Source of the DNA: Prunus persica | Taxonomy: Eukaryota > Streptophyta > Magnoliopsida > Rosales > Rosaceae | NCBI RefSeq assembly: GCF_000346465.2 | Contig: NC_034014.1 | Location: 12,239,035-12,303,034, forward strand | Reading direction: 5' to 3' | Length of the DNA stretch: 64,000 bases | Shown: positions 1-11,151 of the stretch, piece by piece | Numbering within the stretch: position 1 is the stretch's first letter | How the letters are laid out: each line of letters begins with the position of its first letter | Made by a program: the position numbers and the translations under genes | The notes under the pieces: generated by a model | The model's input: only the letters and a program-made list of their open reading frames with translations | What the model was told of the DNA's origin: nothing | The model's database searches: none

Positions 1-592
1 CCAATAAAGTTTATCTGTAATAATATACATAAGAGCTAAATGTTGTCATGATAGGAGCATAGAGTGCATGTTATGTTGATCTCATTTTATTTACATTACT
101 ATGTAGATGTGAAATTGTTTGATGTTATATTTGGGTTAGTGGTGTACTTGTTATGGTTTACATTTTTATATTATTCTACAAGCTTGAGAGGCATATGACT
201 ATGGAAAAATTATTTATTCATTGTCAATGGTAGTTGAGGTAAATCCCTAAATATTAACAGATACCAGGCCCTCTATATGTACTCATGAGGGTAACAAGGG
301 AGAAAGTGATAGAGGGTCCCATTAGGGTACCTCCATATGTTCAACAAACAAAAGAAGTTGAGTTTTATTAGTGGGACATAGTTGAGTTAGAAACCTTTGT
401 CATCTTTCCAAGACATTTTGTAATTTTTATGTGGACAAAACCGTAATTGCTGCTAACAAAACATTTTAGCTTGCTGTAGTCCTTCCGTGTGATCCCCATC
501 TTTTGTTAGTTTTTTTTTTTGGCACTGTCATATTTTTGTTATAACATTCCTATGATTTTATTGTCACTAGCAAAGGTTATGATATAGAAGTG

Positions 593-650
593 CTCACCTG
601 AGCGGGCCATTGGAATCCAACGGCTGTGTTGGATTAGTCGCTCAGGTGAG
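593..650. repeat. Perfect 12-bp inverted repeat with nested inner stem
   Basis: CTCACCTGAGCG (593-604) is followed by its exact reverse complement CGCTCAGGTGAG (639-650). Inside the loop a second stem pairs AATCCAA (614-620) with TTGGATT (629-635). The structure lies just upstream of the first visible coding exon and probably in an intron. It could be a remnant of a small inverted-repeat transposon or a structured RNA element; nothing in the sequence decides this. Confidence 0.6.
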
Positions 651-736
651 GGCCTCTATGTTATGACACGCCTTAAGTTCTTTTCTTGTTGAAATTTTGA
701 AATGTGTATGCTTAGGGTCGCATGCTTGTTTTGCAG

Positions 737-2535
737 GTCAAGGGGGTGATACATCAAGATCCTATTACCAGGGTCAAAGGCCTGATCCAAAACTTGCTAT
801 GGAGAAACAAAACAACAATGATTCCCGATCTCAATCTCATAATGAAGATATGGACCTTGGGTATGAGGACAAGCCTTCCTCACAGACTTTTGAAGAACTT
901 GAGCAGAAATTCCTTGGCGACATTAGGAAACTAACCAAGGAACAGAACGATGCTGAGGATGCAGAAAATGCTAGACACAAAGAGGTTAGTTTATATTTGA
1001 AAATGTATTTTCTTCTTTTATATTTATGCTTGTTATTCTGTTGGATTCCCAATTTTCTTATGGGCTAAGTGGATTCTTTGGGGTTTTGTGGTCATATGAA
1101 TTACACTTGTGCCTCACCTTTTTCTTTTTGTTTTCTGAAAACAAAGAATAGTATTAATTTATCAGAAAAGTAGAAGTGCATTTTCTCTTAGATAGCCTTT
1201 CCTTTATGCTTGACTTGTAAGCTCATTGTGAACAGACAGATATGCATAATGAAGTAGAACCCAAAATCTACAATAAAATACTTTTTTCGCAATACACATT
1301 TAGGGCTCGTTTGGGAGTGTTTATGTAGAACTGATTTTTTACTCATTAGTGATTTTGCAAGAGCATCACAGACTGTAAATTAGAAAGTTAGAAACAGAAA
1401 ACTCTGCAAACAGACTCAAAAAAAGGAATAAAAAAAATACAAGTACAAGAGAGAATATAGCAATAACTTCCTCTACTACATAGCCAAAGAGATTGCAGAA
1501 AAGAGAGAACTCTGCAAAACACAATAGAGGACAACAGGCCTCAGGCGCCATGGTGCTATTGGCAGCCCTGAGTGGCTTGGCAGTTGAAGGGTCATTTGTA
1601 TGCTTGATGGGGTTCAGTTTCTTGGCATCAGTGACACTACTGGTTGTAAGCTCACGGCTTCTGTCGATTTTCAGCCCTCTGCTGCTCGGTTTGTGTTTCT
1701 GGGAGCATAGCCTATTTGGGCATTTAGTAAAAATAATAAGGATAATATGGGAATTTTAAAAGTTTCATTAAAGCCCCTAAGTGATTCCCGTGTTTTACAA
1801 AAAATCACTTCTAAGGAGAAGCACCTCCCATGTGCTTCTCCATTAAATCACTTGAAGTATACGCATTTAAAGCACTTTTTTTGCCAAACACTTCATTTCT
1901 TAAACAAGAGTGATTCTATCCCTTTGGAAGTGATTTTGGCCCTCCCATAATCACTCACAAACGGGCCCTAAATTTAGGTTTCTTTTTCTTTAGTTTGCTT
2001 AAATTAACTAAAAGGTTCCCTGTTTCACATTTTCTTTTTCTCTTGCGTTCTGTTCTCTTTTTCTCACATCCCATCTATAATTGGGGATGAGGATTTGTTT
2101 CATGCTTCTTTTTGGTAAATAATTTAAGATGTTCATTTGTCTTCCACCTTACGCATTAGTGATTCATCCGTTTCTCAGAAAATTGGTGCGATAAATGCTC
2201 AGTATGAAGAACAACTAGTAGCACTTCGGGCGCGGCATGCAAGTCGTAGAGACGAATTGCTTCGTAGGGAATCAAATGCCCGGCAGCATCAGTACCAGCA
2301 GTCAGTAATGGATCGTTACCCTAACAGCAGCATGGGCCCCTCTGAACTTCGTGGGTACAGTGGAGTTGCAGCCTCAGCTGCTGGTGGCGAAGGGCACCGA
2401 GCCTATAATACTGATCAATATGAGTCCTACAGAGAGCGGGCTCGATTTCTTGGAGGTTCTCGTGATCATGGGTTTGAGCCTAGAGGTCCATATCCAGGAG
2501 GCCGAGTTTATGATACCGGCTCGCGCTATTACTAA
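737..2535 (+). CDS. 3' end of an unrecognised coiled-coil, Gly/Tyr/Arg-rich protein gene (last two coding exons)
   Basis: Two exons join in frame: 737-984 (acceptor TTGCAG at 731-736, donor GTTAGT at 985) and 2179-2535 (acceptor TTTCTCAG, stop TAA 2533-2535). The junction falls between codons. The first exon encodes a polar, acidic stretch (FEELEQKFLGDIRKL). The second begins with a charged helical segment (AQYEEQLVALRARHASRRDE) predicted by eye as coiled coil. It ends in a disordered Gly/Tyr/Arg-rich tail finishing in GSRYY. The 5' part of the gene lies before the window or in exons not visible in 1-736. The composition suggests a nuclear, chromatin- or RNA-associated protein, but I do not recognise the family and assign no function. 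The intron between the exons carries an inverted-repeat transposon. Confidence 0.7.
1301..1970. mobile_element. Non-autonomous DNA transposon (MITE-like) in an intron
   Basis: Near-identical terminal inverted repeats: TAGGGCTCGTTTGGGAGTG at 1301-1319, and the complement of TAGGGCCCGTTTGTGAGTG at 1952-1970. The roughly 670-bp interior has further inverted segments, such as an AAGCACCTCC/TGTGCTTCTCC pair near 1820-1845, and no transposase. TA flanks the GGGC ends on both sides, but I cannot fix the target duplication with confidence, so the superfamily (hAT, PIF or other) stays open. It sits wholly inside the intron of the preceding gene. Confidence 0.7.
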
Positions 2536-2970
2536 GTTAGCATTGTTTGTTAACCTTGCTCTAGTTTTTCTTCACCAGGTTTATGTTGGTTAGGCACCTT
2601 ATTATAGTAAACATATTACTGTCATTTGTGTTTTAATGATAAATTATGCAGTGTGCTTTGGTGTATTGCTTCTGGTTAATTAGTATAAAATCTTACATGT
2701 TTTAATAAGTGCATAATGAATGTCGCCATTGACATGCTAGTTCTAGGACATCTCTTGCGTGCTCTTAACGGTCCTGGCACCTGCATTGCGCTCCCTTGGA
2801 GTTTTGGAGGGAGCACTTATTCTTCTCATATGTGCATGAAAGTTTTGCAAAGAAATAACCATCACTTAGTCTAGGTGGGGCTTTTAATGGTAGAGCATTC
2901 ATCCTCATATGTGCATGAAAAAAGTTCCAAAAAGAAACCAATTGCCTTCCCTTCCCATAACGACGCATTT

Positions 2971-3118
2971 ACTTACAAGGAAGGAGTGTTGGAATGACTT
3001 CGATTTCTAATTTTCCCCTGGTGTTTATTAAAGCATGAGTAATTTACTTACATGGAAGGAGTATTGGAATGATTTCGATTTCTAATTTTCCCCTGGTGTT
3101 TATTAACGCATGAGTAGT
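2971..3118. repeat. Tandem duplication, about 75-bp unit, two copies
   Basis: The unit beginning ACTTAC..GGAAGGAGT at 2971 recurs at 3046 with only a few substitutions, a 75-bp period. Just upstream, a looser repeat of CTCATATGTGCATGAAA occurs near 2826 and 2912. The region lies downstream of the first gene's stop codon and has no coding signal. Confidence 0.75.
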
Positions 3119-3224
3119 GCAAAATTTCTTATGTGTTTACTAACCACATACAAAATCAAGAAGTATGTAAGTTCTACATCACAATATGAAATCCAATACT
3201 TGATAGATCAATAATTATATATAT

Positions 3225-3600
3225 AGTGGGACGCTGGCTACCGCGATGTGGAGACTGAATGACACTCCAGTGTTGCTGTAACTCTCTTATCTTCTCCTAC
3301 TGTTCCAACTCACCCTCTCCACAGCATCATTTCCTGCTGTAAAATGAAGATCCATGAATCATGGTGTTGTGCAATTAAGATCTACCGTGAACAAAATGTA
3401 GCTGTTGATGCTTTGGCTACGAGAAGTTATAATCTTGGCTCTGGTCTCCATGTCTATGATGAGGTTCCTGACTTCCTTGAAGATATTCTTGCTGCGGATG
3501 CTAAGGGCGCCGTGAGGCCAGGTTCTTTTGTTTTGTAGTTTGTTTGGTTTGGGCTTTTAGGCGCCCCACCCCCCACTTACCAAAAAAAAAAAAAAAAAAC
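3225..3600 (+). mobile_element. 5'-truncated LINE (non-LTR retrotransposon) 3' end with poly(A)
   Basis: The frame through 3311-3538 reads as the end of a plant LINE RNase H-like domain: HPLHSII..., then YREQNVAVDALATRS and a C-terminus ending in PGSFVL. This matches the usual REQN-x-VADALA pattern of these elements. A short T/G-rich 3' untranslated segment and an A-run at 3582-3599 follow. Endonuclease and reverse transcriptase are absent, as expected for 5' truncation during target-primed insertion. Confidence 0.75.
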
Positions 3601-4404
3601 CAGTCTTCTCAAGTAATCTAATTTACAGGGAGGTGGATTTGAACTTGAGTGCAAGTAGGCCTATAAAAATGGACCCGACTTGTTGTTTATAAATTGTAAA
3701 TTTAGGATAATACAATGACCAGTTTAGCTATATGATTTTTTCAGTTACCAAATTGAATTTTTGTGTTACCAAACAAGTATTTAACCCTTAAATTTATTAT
3801 CATAATTAACTTACATTATATCTTTGTTTTCTTTTTAAAACATTAGAGGGAATTGAATCATTAACTTATTCTAATACTAACCCACCATTCCACCCTCTCT
3901 CACCACTTGAGCTAACCCCAAAGACTTTATATATTAGTTTCTTTGGTTGCATGTATTCTTTTTAATTTGTTGTAAGCCCAATCACGTCTTCTAATTGTGA
4001 ATGTATTCAAATTTACAAAATAAATTTTATATGCTAGATATATTTGTGGGTAATTAAATTTTCCTATCTGTTATTACTCCTAACAATAATAATAATTGTT
4101 ATTTGCACCCAGATTCAATATTTTCTTATTTTAAAATTGATTAGTTATTTGAGTATCATCATAATATTTTTAAATTTATTTATTATATTCGTTTATTCTC
4201 TCAATTATAATTAAATATCTATTTGATTGTCAGTTTAATTAATTTTTAGTATGGATAACCTTTAACCTTTTCTCTTCTTTTTTTTTTGGCCAAATTTAAG
4301 AAGGGGAGGGTGAGGCAAACAAATATTGGGGTCCATGTTTATGTTTTTGTCTATAAATAAATTTCAGTTATTGATCAATTAAAAATAATAAAAAAACTTG
4401 GTAC
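3601..4404. other. AT-rich intergenic stretch, nothing recognised
   Basis: No open frame of note and no repeat structure seen on either strand, only A/T-rich sequence with short homopolymers. Confidence 0.6.
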
Positions 4405-4407
4405 TTA

Positions 4408-5411
4408 GGCCATCTCTAGTTATAAGGCTAAATGTAGTTTAGGGTTAAAAATTTAGCCCTCCAAAATATTAATTTTTTAAAGAATAGTACATGGCTAAAT
4501 TTTTCCATCTCCAGTCATGCAGGACTATATTTTAGGGTCCTTCATATTTTATTATTTTGGGAAAAACTATGGTACAACACTCATACATTCCACAACTATG
4601 TATTGTTTAATTTAATTAAACTACTATTTAGAGACAATATTCCATATATGACAAGATTTCTGATAAGATTTTGTGTCCACGTGGCATGTCTTATCCTGAA
4701 GGAATCTTAATAATTTTTCATACTACAATTTTCGAGTGAAACGTGTTGAATTTTTTTATAATTTTTTCTTAAATAACACGAATTGAAAACATGAATTGAA
4801 AACATTTAAAACATTTAAAAAGTACGTGTGAAAACATGAATTGGTGTAGAGTACTTGCCTAATCCTCTAGGGCTTTGTCTGGTTTTTTTTTTTTTTGTAC
4901 TTGTTACCCATTTCTCCTCATTAATAAAACACTATTGTGTTTGTGTTCAAAAAAAAAAAAGATGACCACATTTATAAATATAAAAAATAAAAAGGATGGG
5001 TTTCAATGGTCTGACCCCCAACGATCATGACCATTAATTTTTTTTATAAATTTTTCTTAAACAACACGAATTGAAAACATTTTAAAAAGCTTTTAAATAT
5101 ATATAGATATCCAGCTGACGTCATCGATGACATCAGCTCTTTTAATGTTGGTTGTTGGATATGCATTTGCACGAGATGATTTGTGCTCTTACCCACACTT
5201 GATAATTTATCTTCTTCAAAAGTAGATGCATAGGGCCCACAAAAATTTTGGTCTAGGCCAAAGTTGGGCTACATATGGCTTGGTTGCGGGGTTAATGGGC
5301 CAAATTTGGCCCTCGAAATTTGGCCAAAATTTTGTTTAGCCCATGGTTGGAGATGGATTTTGCATTATTTTAGGGCTATATTTGAGATATAGCTCATAGC
5401 TGAAGATGGCC
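4408..5411. mobile_element. Tourist/PIF-type non-autonomous element, about 1.0 kb
   Basis: Terminal inverted repeats: GGCCATCTCTAGTTAT at 4408, and at the right end the complement of GGCCATCTTCAGCTAT ending at 5411. Both ends are flanked by TTA (4405-4407 and 5412-5414), the 3-bp target duplication of PIF/Harbinger elements. The interior has no transposase. It contains a LINE-like 3' tail ending in an A-run (about 4861-4960) and a repeated segment (AACACGAATTGAAAACAT near 4776 and 5063), so it has been rearranged or invaded since insertion. Confidence 0.75.
4861..4962 (+). mobile_element. Short LINE-like 3' tail with poly(A)
   Basis: A T-run followed by GTACTTGTTACCC, an AATAAAA signal and a terminal A-run at about 4950-4961 resembles the extreme 3' end of a plant LINE. 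Only about 100 bp is present and no coding part remains. It lies inside the Tourist-like element, so it is probably a later insertion. Confidence 0.45.
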
Positions 5412-5922
5412 TTAAATTTGTCAAAGAAAATGGGTTTAGCTTAAAAACAAAAAGGGGCCTACATGAATGAGAAAGGAAACAACAATATCAAACCCAACTT
5501 ATTGCCTAGGGGATTGGAATCAAACAAAACCCAACTTATTGCCTAGTTGCCTATTGTCCATATATGACACCCTCATTATAGAACGATTCAAGTTAGAAGA
5601 ACAAATCTTGTAACTCCTCCCCCCTCCCCCAAAAAAAAACACCACCAAAAAAAAAAAAGGTAAATGTAAAAGATATTCTAAAATGGACAACTCAAAATTA
5701 CCCTAAAATTATTGGACTTAATCACCAATTTTTATTGTGTAGATTACTTGAGCACCAATTAAGTTTTTCTCTCTCTTCGTGTTACATTTTCACTCATACT
5801 TTCCTAAACACATATGTACATATGATTTTCTTTGGTTATAGAGAGTTCATTCAATTATTTAGGGTTGGCATTCACTTGAAGTCCAAACTTTACTATTTCC
5901 AAATCGCACTCCCTTCTCACTT
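5412..5922. other. Intergenic stretch with one direct repeat
   Basis: CCCAACTTATTGCCTAG occurs twice (near 5492 and 5529). Otherwise the stretch is AT-rich with an A-run near 5630-5660. No gene seen. Confidence 0.55.
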
Positions 5923-5940
5923 GTGTTACTTAATTTGTTA

Positions 5941-6451
5941 ATGGGGTCGTCAATAATATTGATGAGCAAGATTGGAGAAGAGAAAAAGGGTTTGATGAGT
6001 AAGCAAGGTTTTGGTGATGGCTTGTTTCCTCTATCAAAGGCGATTTGTAGTATATTCAAGATGTGGCAAGAGGAACAAGAGAATTCTTCAGTATCTCCAA
6101 AGAAAGGAAACTCCTTGCACTTCAATTTCTTGAATGATAGGCCTAGCACTAGGAATACCATTACTACTCCTTAAGTATTAATTTCTCCAATTAATTTTCA
6201 TATAATCAATACTTTCTTTCTTCCCTTTAATAAGTATTTCTAAAGCATATGTACTTATTTTCTAACATTGAATTTGTTTAATTAATTTGTTACAGAAAGA
6301 AGAAAATGGGCTAGCGATGATCGTGAGAGAAAAAGAAGAGATATTGGAAGGTACTATGAGTCATGATGATAATGACCTGATATTGGAGAGTACTAGGAGT
6401 GGTGGAGGTTCTAGGATTCAAAAAGTTAGTTGGGCAAAACTTACATACTAA
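5941..6451 (+). CDS. Possible small unrecognised two-exon gene (doubtful)
   Basis: A frame from ATG 5941 encodes a 77-residue basic/polar segment (MGSSIILMSKIGEEKKGL...) ending at a stop near 6172. After TTTGTTACAG (a good 3' splice acceptor ending at 6295) another open stretch reads KEENGLAMIVREKEEILEG and ends at TACTAA near 6451. I did not find an unambiguous donor, and neither part matches a family I know. It could be a decayed gene fragment or chance. No function is assigned. Confidence 0.25.
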
Positions 6452-6748
6452 ACTCCACGGTACGAGTGAATTTCATTAAAAAACATAAAAAGATACACTT
6501 AGTCAGCTAATGAGCCTTATCCTCAAATGCATCTCTAAATAAAAGTTCAACAAATACAAAAGCTAAAACTAAAACCAAAAGTAAACGCAATGCATACAAA
6601 ACAACACTGTTTAAATCTAAAATTTAACCCTGCAAGACTTGGAACTCTTAAATTTCTCAATTATCGATGCAATATCGATATTATTAGCAAACTATTTTTC
6701 AATGTGGAGGATCATACAATTAACAAGAAATTCATCAGCTATGGTGCT

Positions 6749-8739
6749 TCAAAGTTGATTCTTAATAATTCTCATACATGAGAAAGCTTGTTTAGTTGTT
6801 GCTGTAGAAATAGGAAGAGTTAATACCAACCGAATCAACCTGTCAATGAAAATATAGTTTTTTGCCAAAGTTGTTTCCACCAATTGTTGACATAGCTGAG
6901 GAAGAGTAGTTGTTTCCTTAAAGCAAGGAAGGCGATGTATATCATTTTGAAAATACCTGAGCTCTGTTTCTAAAGCTTTCAACTCACGTGGAAGGAAATT
7001 AGCAGGATAGAATTTCTTGATAAGTTTACATATATGTTCAATATTGAATGCTTTGAAGGAATTACGAGGATCCAATGATCAGCTAAAAGTAAGAAGTTCA
7101 ACTGTTTGCTTTGTAAATCTATCATTTAACTCCCTCAACATACAATTTAAAAACATCATTAAATACATAAATGCGATAAGCATGCTCAATTGTAACATCT
7201 TTTGGTTAACAAGAACGACGTGTACCTGTCATATGACAAGCACCCATATCAGGAACATCAACACCATGTAGTTCACAAAATGATACCACACTCATGAATA
7301 AATCATCCCAACCATGTTCCCTCTTATCTTGAAGTTGCATTTTTGTGTTTTCAACAAAATTTAAAGCACTTACAATGTCTTGAGTTTTATTCTGAAATGC
7401 TTGACAAAGAAAATTGGTCAATCCCATAATTTTATCCATCAAAACCAATGCAAACACAAACTCAAAAGACATCATAGCAATATAGTTACTCTTTGCATCA
7501 CCAAGAAATTGTTGGTTAGGTCCATGATCATTGATTTCCAGAGGAAGTAATTTAGTCTCTTTAAATAAACTCATCAAACTTGTAATAGAGGCAAAATGAG
7601 AGCCTCAATGAGTGGCTCTAGCTCATATCAAAGTATGAGCTTGATGAAGTCTTCTACCTATCTCAAGTTCCCATAATTCAACAACTCTTTGAGTTTAGCG
7701 TTTCGAATTAAGTTTAACTCATTACGGCGCTTAGCAGAAACACTAACAAAATTCACAATGTTAGTCAACATTAAAAAAAATCTCCATACAACTTTCACAT
7801 CTTTAGTTGCATCATTTAATGCTAATTGCAAGCGATGAGCAAAGGAATGCACATAATATCCATATGGACAATCTTGAAGAAACAATGCTTGTAATCCATT
7901 CCATGAACTAAGCATATTACTAGCACTGTCATACCCTTGACCACTCATATTCTCCACTAGAATGTTGTTATTACCAAGAACTTTGCATATCTCATTTTGA
8001 AGATTAAAGGCATTAGTGTCTGCAACACTCACAATATCAAAAAAGAGCTCACGAATAAATCCATCACAATCAACAAATCTTAGAGTAATAGTCATTTGTT
8101 CTTTACCGGATTCATCAACAAGAATACAAAATTTGTTATTCCTAAGTTCTCTACAAATTGACTTCCTCACCTTGGTAGCAAAAATATGCAAGATTTATTT
8201 TTGTATGTCATTGGAAATGTACTGAGCATTTTGAGAAGCCTTATCTAGGACAACTTTCTCAACTTCTATATTCATTCTTGCAAAAGACTTTACTATTTCA
8301 ATGAAATTGCGCCGATTAGATGAGTCAATGGATTCATCGTGGCCTCGAAAAGCCATTGCTTGATTTGCTAGATACCTAATGCTCTCTATTGTGGTCGTAA
8401 GTCGCAATTGATTGTCCATCACTTATTACTTTGATTGCTTATCTACAACTTTTTCAATATGAAGAGATGAGTTTTTTTTTAAGCTAATCCACTTTTGCAT
8501 AGCAAGATGATGTGGTGAATTTAGCTTGCCTACATGATGTTGAAATGCACATTGATTCCCACCAATTCTCTTCCTTTTTTTTTATACCCATCAACAATAA
8601 AGGTTGGGTGTGCCTGATTCATGTCAAAAAGGAAGCAAGGAAAACAAAATACCTTATTCTTAACAACTGAATACTCAAGCCAAGTGAATTGGCCAAACCA
8701 CTTTTTGAATTGAGCGCACCAATTAGTAATTTTTTGCAC
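6749..8739 (-). pseudogene. hAT-type transposase pseudogene (zinc-finger MYM-type 1-like / TTF zinc finger with hAT dimerisation region)
   Basis: Read from right to left on the - strand, the broken frames follow the order of these domesticated-looking hAT proteins. 8530-8739 is the TTF-type zinc-finger part (KVFCFPCFLF). 8195-8422 is the segment with LANQAMAFRGHDES. 7658-8191 is the DUF4371-like catalytic core (FCILVDESG, then GQGYDSASNM and YVHSFAHRLQLAL). 7206-7577 follows, and 6749-7075 is the C-terminal hAT dimerisation region (FKETTTLPQLCQ, RLVLTLPISTATTKQAFS). Stops and frameshifts separate every block, so no functional protein is made. No clear terminal inverted repeats were located. 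The C-terminus (SCMRIIKNQL) ends near 6749. Confidence 0.85.
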
Positions 8740-8749
8740 AGTTTAATTT

Positions 8750-9177
8750 CTCACTACATACACTATAGGGTCAGGCCAAAACTCATTGTAATAGTTAAAG
8801 CCGGTCAACGAGACCAATTTGAACGGTTTGATATATTTTTCTATTAAAAACATATAATCTTAAAAAGAGTCGAACCAAATCATGCACAATAAAATATGGT
8901 TTGACTTATTTTGGCAGTGAACTAAATCACATACTTTAAGCTTATTGTGTTTTTTATAGGTTAATTAACTAATTTTAGTGTTGTAAATTGTGTCGCAATT
9001 TAGTTTTGTCCACACCCTAAGAAACGGAAGTCTTCATAACCTAATAATAGTAATAGCATCATCCTGTTTGGACAAAAGATAAAAATGGCCACGACTAACC
9101 TTGCTAGTAACCATGCCAGTAGTATTGAATATGATTAACTTTATTAAGAGCAGTCAATAACTATTAAGAATACTTCT
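8750..9177. other. Intergenic, nothing recognised
   Basis: AT-rich sequence between the hAT pseudogene and the first B3-like pseudogene. No structure seen. Confidence 0.5.
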
Positions 9178-9935
9178 TTGAAAATAACATATAGTAATGA
9201 TGAGGACAAAAATTGGGTTGCTGCTCCTAATAAGAAGAAGAAAAAGGTCAAGTTTTCGGTGAACAAGAATTCAAGTAAGCGCATGGGCCTACCCGAACCT
9301 ACTTATGAGTTTCCTAAAGAATTCAAGCAAGTGATCTTGGAAAAAATGAATGGGACAAGGCTCCAATTGTTGGCAAGGAAGAGTTTATTCCGCGCTAGCG
9401 TAAAGAGAGATTAAGGCAGGTTGTTGCTGCCTCAAGAGCAAACCTCATCCAAGAAACCCAAGAAATTCATCAAGTGTAAGGAGAAGGACATGCTCGAGAA
9501 ATGTAAAACGGAGGTTCCATCGATAGATCATGTGCTTGAGAAAGAATAGATAACCTTGGGGTGGTAGAAGTTGTCAAGCAAGTCAAAGAGCTCATTTATA
9601 TTGACAACTACCTGGAATCACATTGTTCATAAGCATCATCTAAATGAAGATGCTTTAGTTCAAGTTTGGTCATTTTAGGCTATTAACCCTAATTTTAACC
9701 ATGACAATCTTGATGATGATCTCAATGGTCATCTCGATGATAATTGCAATGATGATCAAGATGACGACAATGCTGATGATGATCTTAATGATGATCTTAA
9801 TGATGATTATGGTTAGCTTCACTTGGCTCTTATTCTGGTTTGGAGAGGTGATCTTGTTCTCAAGGAAGGAGGCAACAAAGGAAGTTGCAGTAGAAGCAAT
9901 AAAGGATGAGAAGTTGTAGGTGGCAGCAGCAGTGG
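9178..9935 (+). pseudogene. Decayed B3-domain (DUF313 / At2g31420-like) gene, copy A
   Basis: The first frame (9178-9414) has a lysine-rich N-terminus, then LPEPTYEFPKEFKQVILEKM and LQLLARKSLFRASVKRD. This follows the pattern of plant DUF313 B3 proteins (PEEFK..I, L..K.LF.TD...E.GRL..P). A stop at 9412 interrupts the GRLLLP strand that continues beyond it. Later pieces read TTWNHIVHKHHLNEDALVQ and WSF, then an acidic Asp/Asn tract (about 9700-9812) and finally LHLALILVWRGDLVLKEGG. B3 proteins of this group are DNA-binding transcription factors. At least four in-frame stops show that this copy is dead. It is followed by a second related copy about 1 kb away. Confidence 0.75.
9699..9815 (+). 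repeat. GATGAT-type trinucleotide-rich tract encoding Asp/Asn
   Basis: Imperfect repeats of GATGATGATCTTAAT-like units. In the frame of the B3-like pseudogene they encode an acidic run (DDDLNDDLNDDYG at its end). The tract lies between two B3 strands, so it looks like an expansion inside the domain loop rather than a separate gene. Confidence 0.6.
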
Positions 9936-10479
9936 GAGCTGAATCCCTGAAAAGTTTGAGAGTAGCAACCCAGAAAAAATTGATAGCTACAACCCCAAAG
10001 TTGGTGAAAAAAGACCAAGGGACTTTTAATCAAGACTATTTTATATAATAAATTTTTGTAAATATTTTTTAGGATGAGCATTTTGTAGCTAGAGCTAGTT
10101 AGGTTTGGTATTTGCAATGTAATTGAGGAATTAGCTAGCTAGCTTTGTGTGTAATTGATGAGTTAATGGATCCATACGCTATACGTAAAATTTGAAGAAT
10201 TATGAACTGAATATTAGCAATTGACAATGGGAATAGTAGTCAATCTGATCACCAAATGGAAATTCTGATCACAGTTGATCACATCCGCTCTTTGCTAAAA
10301 AATGATTGTGTGAATTAGAAAACTCATACTTTAATTAATTCTCATTATGTATTAATTAATTACGTATTGTTTGATTTTTTGCCACAGTTGACTTGAGGAA
10401 TGTTGTATAATACAAAAGTTTCCTAAGAAACCAAGGTCGACATGCAAATGTATCACCATATTCGGCCAAAAGCTAAGCT
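9936..10479. other. Spacer between B3-like pseudogene copies
   Basis: AT-rich DNA with a short palindromic AGCTAGCTAGCT near 10132-10142. No gene seen. Confidence 0.5.
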
Positions 10480-11151
10480 ATGCTAAGAAGAAGAGAGCTA
10501 GGTTTTCCAACAACGTCTTGCACTTGGGCTTGAACTTGAACTTGAAGAAAGAAAGAGAAGAAGAAGAGGGTGGTTATGGTGATGAAGAACAAGGGCAAGA
10601 AGATCAAAGTTGAAAACGACGTGCCTGAAGAATTTAAGAGTTTGATTCTTGAGGGATGAACAGGACGAAACTGCAAATGTTATTGCATAAGAGTTTGTCC
10701 GAGAGTGACATAAAGAGAGAACAAGGCAGGTTGTTGCTGCCTCGACATCAAACCAAAACAAAGATTTCCTCAACTCCAATAAGAAGGCTATGGCCAAGGG
10801 TAATGGGATCCATAGGGTTCCATTTATTGGCCGAGAGCTTGAGGAAGAAGAGATAATTTTAGGGTTGTGGTACATGCCAAACAATCTTATGTGTTGAAAT
10901 TTACTTGGAACCACATTTTCTGTGATCATCAACTAAACGTAAATGATAGGGTCAAACTTTGGTCTTTCCGGATTCATCATAACAACAATGAGATTAACGG
11001 CAGGTTGGTGATGACAATGGTCAAGTTTACTTTGCTTTTGTTTTGGTTGAGAGATGCAGTTCTTATTAAAAAGGAAGGTAGTAAAGAGGGTGCTACCAGT
11101 TATGCTAATGGACGAAGTAGTAGTGTTGGATTTGATTGGCAATCTAACTGA
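10480..11151 (+). pseudogene. Decayed B3-domain (DUF313-like) gene, copy B
   Basis: Same order as copy A: a lysine-rich leader (near 10580), VPEEFKSLILEG, then after frameshifts REQGRLLLP (about 10718), YVLKFTWNHIFCDHQLNVND and VKLWSFRIH (10885-10980), and QVYFAFVLVERC-like residues near 11025. Stops and frame changes break it throughout. It is more complete across WNH..LNVND..LWSF than copy A. The shared order and spacing indicate a tandem duplication of one ancestral gene followed by decay of both. Confidence 0.75.
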
